In this document: in pieces, positions 29,964 to 40,178 of the stretch
How positions within the stretch are numbered: the stretch's first letter is position 1
How the letters are laid out: every line of letters starts with the position of its first letter
Source of the DNA: Mesostigma viride
Lineage: Eukaryota > Streptophyta > Mesostigmatophyceae > Mesostigmatales > Mesostigmataceae
Reading direction: 5' to 3'
NCBI GenBank assembly: GCA_009746045.1
Contig: RPFO01000041.1
Span: 8,139,669 to 8,203,668, forward strand
DNA: 64,000 nt
Program-made: the position numbers and the translations under genes
Notes under the pieces: model-generated
What the model saw: only the letters and a program-made list of their open reading frames with translations
What the model was told of the DNA's origin: nothing
The model's database searches: none

Positions 29964-30360
29964 GACCTGGACCATGAGTCTTTTAGGATCAGGTAGGGTT
30001 GGACATCCTTGTTGATGTGCATTACATCCCCCACTATCATGCCTCTAGTGGTGGATGGGGTTGCAGTATGCCATTTTTGAGGTTTGGGGCTGTTAAACTG
30101 ACAGTCTTGACAGTGCTGTCAGGCCAGTTTTACTGCATTCCTGAGTTGTTTTCCCATGCTACTACCCCCCAGGCGTTTTGCCAGATCCTCAGCCACTCTT
30201 TCATGACCCATGGCTAAGTGCAGCTGGTGAGCAAGCTCCTTGATATCAATGGAGTTGTTAACAGTGGGGGTTAGTGCTTTGATATAGGGTTCCAGTACAG
30301 GGTATTGGGAGGACAGAAGTCTTGCTGCCTCAAAATCAATCAGGCCTTTGCTGCCCCATC
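29964..30360 (-). pseudogene. pol: Element C pol: integrase zinc domain and first catalytic part
   Basis: On the minus strand the frame reads HQLHLAMGHERVAEDL, then a TGA stop, then QHCQDCQF, so the HHCC domain contains an in-frame stop near 30100. VGDVMHINKD (first catalytic Asp) and YLILKDSWS follow, and continue in register beyond F as MEPLPGM. It aligns with E at 63000-63260. Confidence 0.75.
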
Positions 30361-30385
30361 CCCAATGCCAATGAGATCATCATCC

Positions 30386-30919
<534 letters not shown>

Positions 30920-30929
30920 TGTATTGGTT

Positions 30930-31091
30930 GAGAGGACAGTATCTTTGCTGCCTCAAAACCCACCATGGTTTGGTAACAGTTTCGTTTGTTTGCTTGTAAT
31001 GAGAGGACAGTAGCTGTGCTGCCGCAACACCAACCATGGTTTGTTGACCGTTTCGTTTGTTTGTTTGTAGTGAGAGGACAGTAGCCGTGCT
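30930..31091. repeat. 71-bp minisatellite, left part (split by D)
   Basis: Units start at 30930, 31001 and 31072 (GAGAGGACAGTA...). The third is cut by element D after GTGCT and resumes at 44825. A fourth unit starts at 44881. Confidence 0.85.
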
Positions 31092-31789
31092 AGTTAACGC
31101 CAAGCGCATTGGGGTGATCCTGATTCGGCATATCTCTGCGATTCCAGCGGCACCGGAACGAGTTCATTCCGACAAGTATCAAGAAAGTTATGGAGTTCCG
31201 ACTTCCCGGTCGCGCGCGAGCGAGAGCCGGCTGTTCTTCTAAGTCGGACGTGAATATTTGCCGACGACATATGGGGTCGACAGTAATTCCTGGGCTGACA
31301 GGAATTAGGTGCTGTACCTACGACGGTATTGGATTAATACGTCGTACGCAGGAAATAGGAACCTTAACCTGTGGTCTGTTGGTACCGCAGGCTTAGTCCT
31401 GGACTTCTAGGTGCAGATGCAATAGTCACTGTGGACTGTGCTCTGTGGTCACTGTGCCTGTATGGCAGACCTACTGTATAGGAGCTGGGCGCTGTACAGG
31501 TAGTGAATACTGTACCGGGGGTGTTATTACTGAGCAGGCCTCCTAGGCTGCTCAGGACTAGCAAGCACAGTGCACAAGTATATAAACAATAGGCCAGTGC
31601 CAATTGGGCAGATCTCTTGCGAGCCCGCCTCACGTGTTGTGCCTTGACTTGGCAAGCGCGTGTACAAGCCTCAAGTGTGTGAGCGCTGTAACATTATCCG
31701 ATTTTAACAAAGCTCCGTTTCCAACCATATTCACACATTGCTGCATTGCAACCATATCCTTCACATTGCGTTTGCTAGGAACGTTAACT
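31092..31789 (+). repeat. Element D 5' LTR
   Basis: Contains a TATAAAC box at 31581-31587. It is followed by CAAATTACAACCAG with no Met-tRNA primer site. Copy of 44127-44824. Confidence 0.9.
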
Positions 31790-31882
31790 CAAATTACAAC
31801 CAGTCTCAGCGGAGCGGCCAGGAGGGTCGTTGCTGGTTGCGGTGTGCAGCGGTGACGACGCGAGGAGCTCGTCCGGTGGTGA

Positions 31883-32789
31883 ATGGTGCAGGAAGAACAA
31901 CGGCAGCAGGATTTCCGGTTTCGGCAGTCTGCTGGGGGTTCGATTTCGCCTGAATTGCGTCGTGTCGTTCGGGATCTATCTTTATTGCTTGCAGATCGTC
32001 CGCCTGTTAATCGCAGCTTCGTGCAATTCGTCGACGACCAGGTCGAAGATTGGGAGCGAATTCTGCGGCACGTACAAACCATCGTCATTCCGGAGCACCG
32101 GAGCATCGACGACCTCGAGCAGGAGCTTCACGGTTTGGTCGGCATCCAGACGGTGATTACAGCAGTAGCTGAGCGAGTGCGTGCGGAGTTGGCGGCAAGG
32201 CGAGGCGAGGTTGCGGAGGCAGCTGGCGCAGGGCGACACGAGTTTGTACCGACAGCAGCGGGTGCGGGTACCACGTACTTTCGCAGGCGTCATCGGCGAC
32301 GAGGGTGTTGCAGCGGGGCCAGTTAGGCGTGAACGACGCGGAGCGGAGCACTACAGGCGGCTTGCAGAGGTCGGGGCGACAGCGGAAGCCATCACCGGAG
32401 GACAGCGCGCGGCAAGAGTCGGCAGGTTTCCGGAGCGAGCAAGGGTTCCTTTTCAGGAACTGCCCCAACCCCTTCGCGTTCGTGTGACGCGTTGGGAAGA
32501 GTTTGCACCTCTTGGGTACGATAGTGACCTTGAGGTGGGAGCAGGGGGTGTCGCTGGGCTAGGCGACGAGACACTTGGCGACCACGAGGTGCCAAGATAC
32601 AATCCGCGGGGTGCCAACGACGGGTTGTCACCTGTCTACTATACCAACGGTGACGATTCTGTCATCGCGGGCCGACAGCGGGTCGACGACGGCGCAGCAG
32701 GGAGCAGGGTGCCAGAGCTGATTGTGGTGAGCGACAGCGACAAGGAGAACCAGGACGCGCCTGGGGCCAGCCGTGGTGGTCTTGCCTGA
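31883..32789 (+). pseudogene. Element D ORF1 in two frames
   Basis: The frame 31883-32326 (MVQEEQRQQDF...) has a helical region VVRDLSLLLADRP...VEDWERILRHVQTIV...DDLEQELHGLVG. The frame ending 32789 carries a long acidic, disordered C-terminus (ELIVVSDSDKENQDAPG). They overlap near 32250, implying one frameshift in a single ORF of about 300 codons. The position just before gag matches ORF1 in A and B. Function unknown. Confidence 0.55.
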
Positions 32790-32891
32790 GTGGTAACACT
32801 TGGCACTTTCCTTTCTTGTTCAGTAGCTTATATTGCTTTAATTGCTGCTTGGCCACTTGGCTGGCTGTAGCAGATCTGAACAGAGGCCATC

Positions 32892-34079
32892 ATGGATGAT
32901 GGAGCTATCAACCAACAAGCGGGCTTTCTGGGCTACGCGCGGCGCGGCGCTGGGATGGATGGACGAGATGGACGCGATGGACGCGGTGGACGCGATGGAC
33001 GAGGGGACGGCCAGGCGCTGGGAGACCAGGCTGAGGTGCCAGATAATCAGAGCCAAGGATCGCAGGGCGGTCAGAACGCGCCAGCCGCAGATCAAGCGGC
33101 GCCTAAGCGACCGACGGTGGCTGAGGGGTACGCGGTGCTAGGCCAGTTTCAGTCCATCAAGGACAATTGGCAGCCCCGGGATGCTGAGAGGATGTTAGAG
33201 GACATGAACTTGTACACGGAGATATACACCGGTGACAAGCTTCGCATCCTGGCGTCTAGTGCCTACATAAGGCAGTCGGCGAGGCGGCTGTTCAAGTTTG
33301 TTCGGGAGCGACACGCGGCGGGGGACACCTGGGCGGCGTTTATGACGCGACTCAGGGTGTTCCTGAGTGACAAGAGGACCATAGATGGGTCCCACCTGAA
33401 GCAAGAATACCTGGACTACAAGCCCATCAAGGGGCAGCTAGTGGTCCACGCCTTTGAAGACTTCGTCAAGCTGAGGGAGGACGCCATGGCCAAGGGCTTC
33501 TTCGTCGCAGATCGGATGGCCATGGGCGACTTTCTCAAGTCGCTGCAGCTGGATCCGGTCACCATGGATAATGTGACCATCCACATGCGACAGGTCCATG
33601 GCTGGGCAGCCATGACGGACCAGTTGTATGAGTGTTTCAGCGGCAAGTACGTGGGTGGTAAGCGCCCTCGTCAGGGTGATGAGGAGGCCACTGAACCCAC
33701 GGTTAAGTCCATGAGGGGATCGGGCCACGGGGGCCCAGCGCCTTCGAGAGGGCCTGAGACCTCTTCAAGGGGTCGAGGAAGGTCCAGGAGGGGGCGTGAC
33801 AGAAGGGCTGGACGGGGGACCCCGCCGAAGTCGGGACATCCACAGTCCCAGTTTGACTTCAAGAGGGTGGGTGGTCCTCCCAAGGCTGGGCCCAGCAGTG
33901 GGACCTCACGGGACATCAGTCAGGTGGAATGTTATTTCTGCCAGGGGAAGGGTCACTTCAGGAATGAGTGTCCCTCGTACCTGAGGCAGGAAGGTCAGAG
34001 CAAGCCAGCTCAGGGTGGCAGCAAGGACAAGGCTGGTCCATCCCAGGATAAGGGCAAGGGCAAGGCTGCTGATCATTGA
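32892..34079 (+). CDS. gag: Element D gag
   Basis: 395 codons and uninterrupted, the best gag of the family here. A Gly/Asp/Arg-rich start (GRDGRDGRGGRDGR) is followed by a helical capsid region at about 80-250 (QPRDAERMLEDMNLY, AAFMTRLRVFLSDKRTI, FVADRMAMGDFLKSL), a basic Arg/Gly linker with RGRGRSRRGRDRRAGRG, then the knuckle CYFCQGKGHFRNEC near residue 350 and a Lys-rich tail. ATG 32892 follows the ORF1 stop by about 100 bases. Pol starts within about 30-40 bases of the gag stop in another frame. Confidence 0.82.
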   Translation: MDDGAINQQAGFLGYARRGAGMDGRDGRDGRGGRDGRGDGQALGDQAEVPDNQSQGSQGGQNAPAADQAAPKRPTVAEGYAVLGQFQSIKDNWQPRDAERMLEDMNLYTEIYTGDKLRILASSAYIRQSARRLFKFVRERHAAGDTWAAFMTRLRVFLSDKRTIDGSHLKQEYLDYKPIKGQLVVHAFEDFVKLREDAMAKGFFVADRMAMGDFLKSLQLDPVTMDNVTIHMRQVHGWAAMTDQLYECFSGKYVGGKRPRQGDEEATEPTVKSMRGSGHGGPAPSRGPETSSRGRGRSRRGRDRRAGRGTPPKSGHPQSQFDFKRVGGPPKAGPSSGTSRDISQVECYFCQGKGHFRNECPSYLRQEGQSKPAQGGSKDKAGPSQDKGKGKAADH

Positions 34080-34112
34080 CTTGAGCCTGCACACATCCCT
34101 GAACCCTGGAGG

Positions 34113-34750
34113 GTGCCCCCAGGGGTGTGTAATGTAGCTGCTAGTGACAGCAGTGAGGGGCAGCCCCATGCTCTAGTGAAAGAGCCTATTGGACACGATG
34201 GGGCAAGCTTGGTTACCACAGAGAGTATGCCAGCTGTAGCTGCAGTGGTTACTCGCCAACGTGCCCGCCATGGCGGTGCTGAGCCTGAGGTAGGACCTGG
34301 TGATGTGGACCCAGGTGGATCTCAGAAGCATTCTGACCGTGCAGGACTGGCACAGGATGGTCAGGATGAGGATAGGGCTGGAGACAGTCTGACAGGCACG
34401 ACCCTGGTGCCTCCTGTACATAAGGGATCTGTACATACCTTGAGTGCTAATAATGACAATAAAAGGTTTTCTCTCTTGTATGACATTGCCTCAAGGTTGC
34501 ATACCATGTTTGGCCATGCAGCTCAGTCTTTGCAAGTTGCTAGACGGCTGGGAGGAAGTGAGTTGTACTCCATCTGCCAACAGGTTGCTCAAGCTTGCAA
34601 GTGCAGGCTAGTTGCTAGAAAGCCCAAGCAGTCTCATGCCAGGACTCCTATTTTGCAGCCAGGCCATGTGCAGGTAGATATTCAGAGAATCAGGGGTTTG
34701 AAGCTGCTGGTGGCAGTGGACAGATATACCAAGTACAAGACCCTAGAGAT
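34113..34750 (+). CDS. pol: Element D pol: N-terminus, integrase zinc domain, core start
   Basis: After a variable leader the zinc domain appears (RLHTMFGHAA...CKC), then VDIQRIRGLKLLVAVDRYTKYKTLEIL with the first catalytic Asp. Palindrome J interrupts it at 34755. Without J and one CCTGC copy the frame continues PDMEKPTLIAALK, which matches LPSMKNRYLLAALQ of B. Confidence 0.8.
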
Positions 34751-34755
34751 CCTGC

Positions 34756-35842
34756 AGTTAGGTTAATATTGTGCGGAAACCTTTTTGCCACTTGGGCTTC
34801 TCAGGTTCCGCACAATATTACCGGCGATAACCACTCGCCGGACACTCAAGTTCACACCGGTGTGAACTTGAGTGTCCGGCGAGTGGTTATCGCCGGTAAT
34901 ATTGTGCGGAACCTGAGAAGCCCAAGTGGCAAAAAGGTTTCCGCACAATATTAACCTAACTAAAACCTAGCCTCTTGGGGCGAGGACGAATCACTAGGCT
35001 CGGAACACCCGTATGCATGAATATGATCGAATATAAGCATCTCGTTGGTGCAAATATCGATATGAATATGATCGAATATGAGCATCTCCTTGGTGCGCAT
35101 ATGATTAGAGCCGGGTGCCAAATCGGAACGAATTATTCCCCAAATAATCCGCTTCCGAGTGGATTCGAACCTGCGCCCGCAAGGATCCAGGTCTTAGTTA
35201 GGTTAATATTGTGCGGAAACCTTTTTGCCACTTGGGCTTCTCAGGTTCCGCACAATATTACCGGCGATAACCACTCGCCGGACACTCAAGTTCACGACGT
35301 CGTGAACTTGAGTGTCCGGCGAGTGGTTATCGCCGGTAATATTGTGCGGAACCTGAGAAGCCCAAGTGGCAAAAAGGTTTCCGCACAATATTAACCTAAC
35401 TAAGACCTGGATCCTTGCGGGGCGCAGGTTCGAATCCACTCGGAAGCGGATTATTTGGGGAATAATTCGTTCCGATTTGGCACCCGGCTCTAATCATATG
35501 CGCACCAAGGAGATGCTCATATTCGATCATATTCATATCGATATTTGCACCAACGAGATGCTTATATTCGATCATATTCATGCATACGGGTGTTCCGAGC
35601 CTAGTGATTCGTCCTCGCCCCAAGAGGCTAGGTTTTAGTTAGGTTAATATTGTGCGGAAACCTTTTTGCCACTTGGGCTACTCAGGTTCCGCACAATATT
35701 ACCGGCGATAACCACTCGCCGGACACTCAAGTTCACACCGGTGTGAACTTGAGTGTCCGGCGAGTGGTTATCGCCGGTAATATTGTGCGGAACCTGAGTA
35801 GCCCAAGTGGCAAAAAGGTTTCCGCACAATATTAACCTAACT
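34756..35842. mobile_element. Element J: 1,087-bp composite palindrome
   Basis: Three copies of a 206-bp perfect palindrome (34756-34961, 35196-35401, 35637-35842) are separated by two spacers of 234 and 235 bp that are reverse complements of each other. The whole is a near-perfect palindrome centred at 35299. Ends are AGTTAG and CTAACT, with TSD CCTGC (34751-34755 and 35843-35847). Modules 1 and 3 centre on CACACCGGTGTG, module 2 on CACGACGTCGTG. Each spacer carries a B-box GGTTCGAATCC. The same peptide reads on both strands and is not a gene. Confidence 0.88.
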
Positions 35843-35852
35843 CCTGCCTGAC

Positions 35853-36767
35853 ATGGAGAAGCCTACATTGATTGCTGCTCTGAAGTTGACAAGGAGCAGG
35901 TACCCTGGGTTGGAGTTGTTGCAGTGTGACATTCAGTTTGAGTGCTGTGAGAACCTGCCAGAGTTTCCAGAGTTACTGATTACACCCAGGGAGAGCCACG
36001 GCCAGCAAGGGGTGGTGGAGAGAGCCATCCAAGAGATCAAGACTGTGCTGCTGGTGGAGAGGATTCCAAGGACGTCATCTGCCATTGTGACATCAGCATG
36101 GCTACGTTCTGTGGAGGACAGGCTGAACCTCAGGACTCCCATGTTCTTTGGTGACATTGCCATCAATCCTCTTATGCTGCATACCAGGATGCTGCCAGCT
36201 GATGCTGAGCAGGCATGGAAGGAGAAGCTAGAGGCCAAGTTCCTCAAGCTGAGGCAGAAAGACAAGGGCTGGAGTGTCCTAGAACCTAACGTTGGACAAC
36301 AGGTTGTTGTGTGGAAGGAACCAAGCTTTCCAGGGAAACGTGGCAGCTGGCATGATGGGGTGGTGACCCGAGTAGAAGCCGCTGGCCATAAGTGCTGGGT
36401 GGCCATTGATGGCTCCCAAGCAGTGCACCGTCTGTCCTGGTCAAAGATCCGTCCCCGGGGAGGTAATCAAGGAGACCTCTTCCAGGTGCCCGCTGGTGTA
36501 CAAGGCGGGGTGACGTGGAGCTTCCTGATCAGGGTGCTACAGCTGTATCGAGCCCTCAGGGTGACCCTGGCCCGGCCCCTGGGGTACCTTCACATACGGT
36601 GGTTGGGCAAGCAGGCGGACAGGCTGCACCTCCGGAACGGCCCGACACCAGGCCTAGGGGTGTGCGTCTATCAGATATTGTACAGGCTTTGCAAAGAGCC
36701 AAGAAGGAGCCTAAGGTGTCCAAGCTTGTCCAGTTGGATGAACCTGAGGCAGCTGCCATGGAGATAG
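35853..36767 (+). CDS. pol: Element D pol: integrase core and C-terminus
   Basis: From MEKPTLIAALK the sequence runs through LQCDIQFECC (second Asp) and GQQGVVERAIQE (catalytic Glu, 29 residues later), then the C-terminal domain FPGKRGSWHDGVVTRVE and VHRLSWSKIRP. After about residue 205 the frame goes out of register, and the homologous protein continues in the frame of 36515-37429. Confidence 0.82.
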   Translation: MEKPTLIAALKLTRSRYPGLELLQCDIQFECCENLPEFPELLITPRESHGQQGVVERAIQEIKTVLLVERIPRTSSAIVTSAWLRSVEDRLNLRTPMFFGDIAINPLMLHTRMLPADAEQAWKEKLEAKFLKLRQKDKGWSVLEPNVGQQVVVWKEPSFPGKRGSWHDGVVTRVEAAGHKCWVAIDGSQAVHRLSWSKIRPRGGNQGDLFQVPAGVQGGVTWSFLIRVLQLYRALRVTLARPLGYLHIRWLGKQADRLHLRNGPTPGLGVCVYQILYRLCKEPRRSLRCPSLSSWMNLRQLPWR

Positions 36768-37429
36768 ATACCAATGCACAGGTTTCTGTCATGGGACCTC
36801 AGCATACAGGAGAACTGCTGGTCGGAGAACCAAGTTGCCCCTGGGTGTCTGATTTCAGTGGTAGGACGCATCTAAGGGTGTTGGGAGAGGTTACTGCCCC
36901 TGTCATGGGTGTGGATGTGACCTTCCTTGTCCTAGAGGACTATGATGGCCCTGTGATTTTGGGTCAGAATTTTCTGGGCAATCCTGGGATTTCTATCAGA
37001 GCTACAGCTCTGAGAAGAGATGGCTGGGGGATGATTCCCCTAGAAAATTTCAGGACAACATTTCCAGTCAGGTGCAGGGCCAAGCCGGTCAAGGGTGTAA
37101 AATGGGATGAAGGGGAGGTGCCCCCAGCGGCCAGTTTGGTGATTCCAGCTGTGTTGCACCCCAGCAGTATTGGCATAACTCACAGGAGCCTTGCTGCACA
37201 CTCTCCTTTGACATATGACCAGCTGGTCCAAGAGATGAGCTCGCCTACTTTGTTTGAGGCTTGGAAGCTCGCCTTCTCCAAGGCATTGGAGGAGTGGTTG
37301 CAGTTTGAGTGTGCTGCACCAACAGACAGACGTCCCCCAGCATCAAGGAAGCTTGCTTTGAGATTTGTGCTGAAGAGGAAGGTTGTGGATGAGGTATCAG
37401 TGCCCCATGTCAGGCCTGTCCTGAATTAG
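36515..37429 (+). CDS. pol: Element D pol: aspartic protease and RT start
   Basis: The protease shows MEIDTNAQVSVM (catalytic Asp near residue 85), DFSGRTHLRVLGEV and VILGQNFLGNPG. The linker and RT fingers follow: LALRFVLKRKVVDE, then VPHVRPVLN and a TAG at 37427. In A the next residue is Glu in TEYHGTG, so the stop is probably a single GAG-to-TAG change; RT continues in the same frame after it. The ORF is open from about 36500. Confidence 0.82.
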   Translation: MELPDQGATAVSSPQGDPGPAPGVPSHTVVGQAGGQAAPPERPDTRPRGVRLSDIVQALQRAKKEPKVSKLVQLDEPEAAAMEIDTNAQVSVMGPQHTGELLVGEPSCPWVSDFSGRTHLRVLGEVTAPVMGVDVTFLVLEDYDGPVILGQNFLGNPGISIRATALRRDGWGMIPLENFRTTFPVRCRAKPVKGVKWDEGEVPPAASLVIPAVLHPSSIGITHRSLAAHSPLTYDQLVQEMSSPTLFEAWKLAFSKALEEWLQFECAAPTDRRPPASRKLALRFVLKRKVVDEVSVPHVRPVLN

Positions 37430-37899
37430 TATCACGGCACGGGGAGTCTGCCAGGAGAGGAGCTATACACGCCAGGGATGCTACACGACACATGGAGAAT
37501 TTTGCTATGTCTCTACGTGGGGTTGCTGAACAGGGGAGCAGCTATGTCATCAGTGCTGCTGGACTTCAAGAGGGCATTTTTAAAATCTGATCCAGAAGTG
37601 GCCAGGAGGGTGTGGAAGCAGGATGAGCCTTACTGTGTTGAGGTGCCTGCCATCTGGAAGCTGGAGCTGCATCAACAATTCCTGGTTATTCTGAAGGGCC
37701 TGGAAGGACTCAGGTCGAGCCCAATCATCTGGAGACTCACGCTGCAGGAAGCTCTGATCAGTGAGTGTGGCTTGAGAGTGTCTTCAGTTGATCCCTGTTT
37801 GCTGCTGGCCCAATGGGAGGGTCTGCCAGTGTATGCTAGTTTGCATGGAGATGATCTGCATTTGCTAGCCCCCACGACCTGGCTGAAGAAGTTTATTCA
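37430..37899 (+). CDS. pol: Element D pol: RT central part
   Basis: Continues after the nonsense codon: YHGTGSLPGEELYTPGML, VLLDFKRAFLKSDPE (first catalytic Asp), GLEGLRSSPIIWR and YASLHGDDLHLLAP (HGDD). It is cut by element I at 37900. RT resumes at 42459 with VISGKFSLGKELW. Confidence 0.83.
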
Positions 37900-38739
37900 T
37901 GTTAGGGATATTATATCCACCTGGCCACAATATATCCCAGCCTGATTTATTTCTTGTTGGATTTATTCCATATGGCCTGGGAATTTGATAGCTATGATGA
38001 GCTAGATGGATTGGACTCAATGAGCTGATCAATATTCATGTGCCATAGTCCTATTCTTGGACATGGATGACTTGTACCCTGAGTCAGCCTAGTGGCATCA
38101 CGTATTTGATTGACAAGTGGTGCTATGGCCTAGTGGACAAGTGTTTGGTCCATGAGCTGACAAGTGTTGAAAGCTCATGATGACACATGTTATGACTTAC
38201 ATGATGACAAGTGGGTAGACTCATTGCATGACACTTGTCACTCCAAGGAGAAGAGATGTGTCACTTTATTAATCATGTTATGTGGCACATTATTATGTAG
38301 ACACTTGGCATCTAGCTATTATGCCAGCTCATTGGATAATGTCTAGAATGTTCTAGGAATGTTCTAAGAATATGCCAGGAATATTCCTGGAATATGCTGA
38401 GAATATGCTGGGAATATGCTAGGAATATGCTAGGATGTTTCTACAAGCTTCTGTGATGATGTCATTGCTGATGTCATCCTTCCTAGCCTAAAAGGTATAA
38501 AAGGAAACTGCCCCCTAAGGGCAGGTACCTCCATTCAACCTCCATTCAACCTCCATTCACCTCCATTCAACCTCCATTCAAGCTCTTCTCCAACTATTAT
38601 ATTCTAATAAAGCCATTTATTCTTCCACGTAAATTGTCTTCAACCTCTCTTTCTTTCAGCACCTGCAAGGTGTGTGGGTAGCAAGGCCAAGCACAAGGCA
38701 TTGTGTAAAACCCATTAGTCTCCTCTCCCAATCCAAACA
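37900..38739 (+). repeat. Element I 5' LTR
   Basis: Contains a CATGACAAGTG-rich region, TATAAAAGG at 38496-38504, an 11-bp minisatellite CCTCCATTCAA near 38530-38580, and AATAAA at 38606-38611. The 3' LTR carries one fewer minisatellite unit. Confidence 0.9.
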
Positions 38740-38822
38740 TGGTATCGGAGGTTTGTTACTGAGGAACAAGAAGACCACTGTGAACCCAGAGACATCCAGT
38801 TCCATTGGCGACTGAAGACACC

Positions 38823-40178
38823 ATGGCTACCAAGGAAGCGTGCTACAAGCAATTCCGGGCAACAAGCAAGTCCATCACAACGTTTGATGGGCGGTCTCTG
38901 AGGAAATGGGAAGAAATCAAGGCTGTGTTGAAGGCCTTAGCATCGGCCTATTGTGACCTGGTCAAGGTCCTAACTGGAGAGGAGGATTCGCTAAAGGAGG
39001 TCAAGACTGCGCTGCTGGAGGCGGAGGAGCTACTGCACGGAAGGCGTTCTGCTCAAGCAAAGAAGGAGGGCTCCCCTAACGGCCAGGTTTTCCACACTAC
39101 TACGAAGAAAAGTGGAGGAAAGAGGCGGTGCAATTACTGCAAGAAGGCCGGGCACGTGGACACCCAGTGCTGGGAGAAGCATCCGGAGCTGAAGCAAGAA
39201 CGCAAGAACAAGGCAACGCGACGGAACCAAGCGAGAAAGGAGCACTCACCAGGTGCCAGCGAGGCGCGTATCACCGAGGAGGCTGCGGAGCGGTCCGGCT
39301 TCGTCTTCGCCACCATCGCCGAGTCGCCATCGCCGTCGGATGCTGCTGCACTCACGCAGTATGAAAAGAAAGCACCGACCAGCTGGGTGCTGGATTCCGC
39401 AGCGAGCTGTCACATGACGCCATGCCCGTCGGACTTCGTGTGCCTGCACCCTCATGACAGGGAAATCGCCGGCTCAGGCGGCCAACTGAAGGCGACAGCC
39501 ATCGGGACTGTCAAACTGAAGCTGCCGGGTCAGGACGCGGACGTGCACCTCCAAAACGCGCTGCTCGTTCCCAGGCTGAGCACCCGACTTCTATCAGTCG
39601 GCCAGCTCGTCAAGGATGGCCACAAGGTCGACCTCGCCCAGCGGGTTGCTGTGCTGGACAGCAGGCACTGCAGCATCGGGACGAGGAACAACACCTACTT
39701 TTTGCCCGCGCACGGTGCGGACGCAGCGATGGACGCCATCCCAGAGCTGAAATCGTCGGCGACGAGCTTCAAGAACGACGCTGCCTGTCAAGGGCAGAAA
39801 ATGGCGAGCAGCGAGCGCAGCATCTCACGTGCCTCGGGACACGCGGCGGAGTGGCTGGCCGTGGGCCTAACGGTCATACTGGCCATGCTTGCCCGTGTAT
39901 GCGGGATCGGGGGCGGCCTACTGGGCATTACTCGCACACTGCGTGGCTTTTATACTCTGCGCCGGCCCAGTGGAAGTTCACGCCAATTCGAGAAGTTTCC
40001 AGCGCAATGGAGAAGTCCGTGTCAGACGCTGAAGTACTTCCAGAAACTGCGGTCCAGAACAGCCCAGTGCAGGCGGAGCGCGTTGTCGCCGCCAGCATAC
40101 CAGGTGATACTGGTGCTAGTAACCAAAGTCCGGCGACCAGACCAAAGGCGCGGCGCTGAACGCTGCCAGCCTAACTGA
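38823..40178 (+). CDS. gag: Element I gag-protease, capsid deleted
   Basis: ATG 38823 (MATKEACYKQF) opens a copia gag. ITTFDGRSLRKWEEIK corresponds to ITQFDGLDPVKWDN in the gag of G. Soon after, LTGEE joins directly to DSLKEVKTALLEAEELLHG, which aligns some 125 residues further on in G, so most of the capsid is missing. The knuckle is CNYCKKAGHVDTQC. The protease is WVLDSAASCHMTP with catalytic Asp, then LLSVGQLVKDGHKV. Integrase should follow but a Ser/Ala-rich tail ends at 40178. Packaging would depend on another element. Confidence 0.8.
   Translation: MATKEACYKQFRATSKSITTFDGRSLRKWEEIKAVLKALASAYCDLVKVLTGEEDSLKEVKTALLEAEELLHGRRSAQAKKEGSPNGQVFHTTTKKSGGKRRCNYCKKAGHVDTQCWEKHPELKQERKNKATRRNQARKEHSPGASEARITEEAAERSGFVFATIAESPSPSDAAALTQYEKKAPTSWVLDSAASCHMTPCPSDFVCLHPHDREIAGSGGQLKATAIGTVKLKLPGQDADVHLQNALLVPRLSTRLLSVGQLVKDGHKVDLAQRVAVLDSRHCSIGTRNNTYFLPAHGADAAMDAIPELKSSATSFKNDAACQGQKMASSERSISRASGHAAEWLAVGLTVILAMLARVCGIGGGLLGITRTLRGFYTLRRPSGSSRQFEKFPAQWRSPCQTLKYFQKLRSRTAQCRRSALSPPAYQVILVLVTKVRRPDQRRGAERCQPN

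Noticed and set aside
34763-35835. Identical 61-codon ORFs on both strands (MCGNLFATW...)
   Set aside because: Caused by the palindromic modules of J; not genes.
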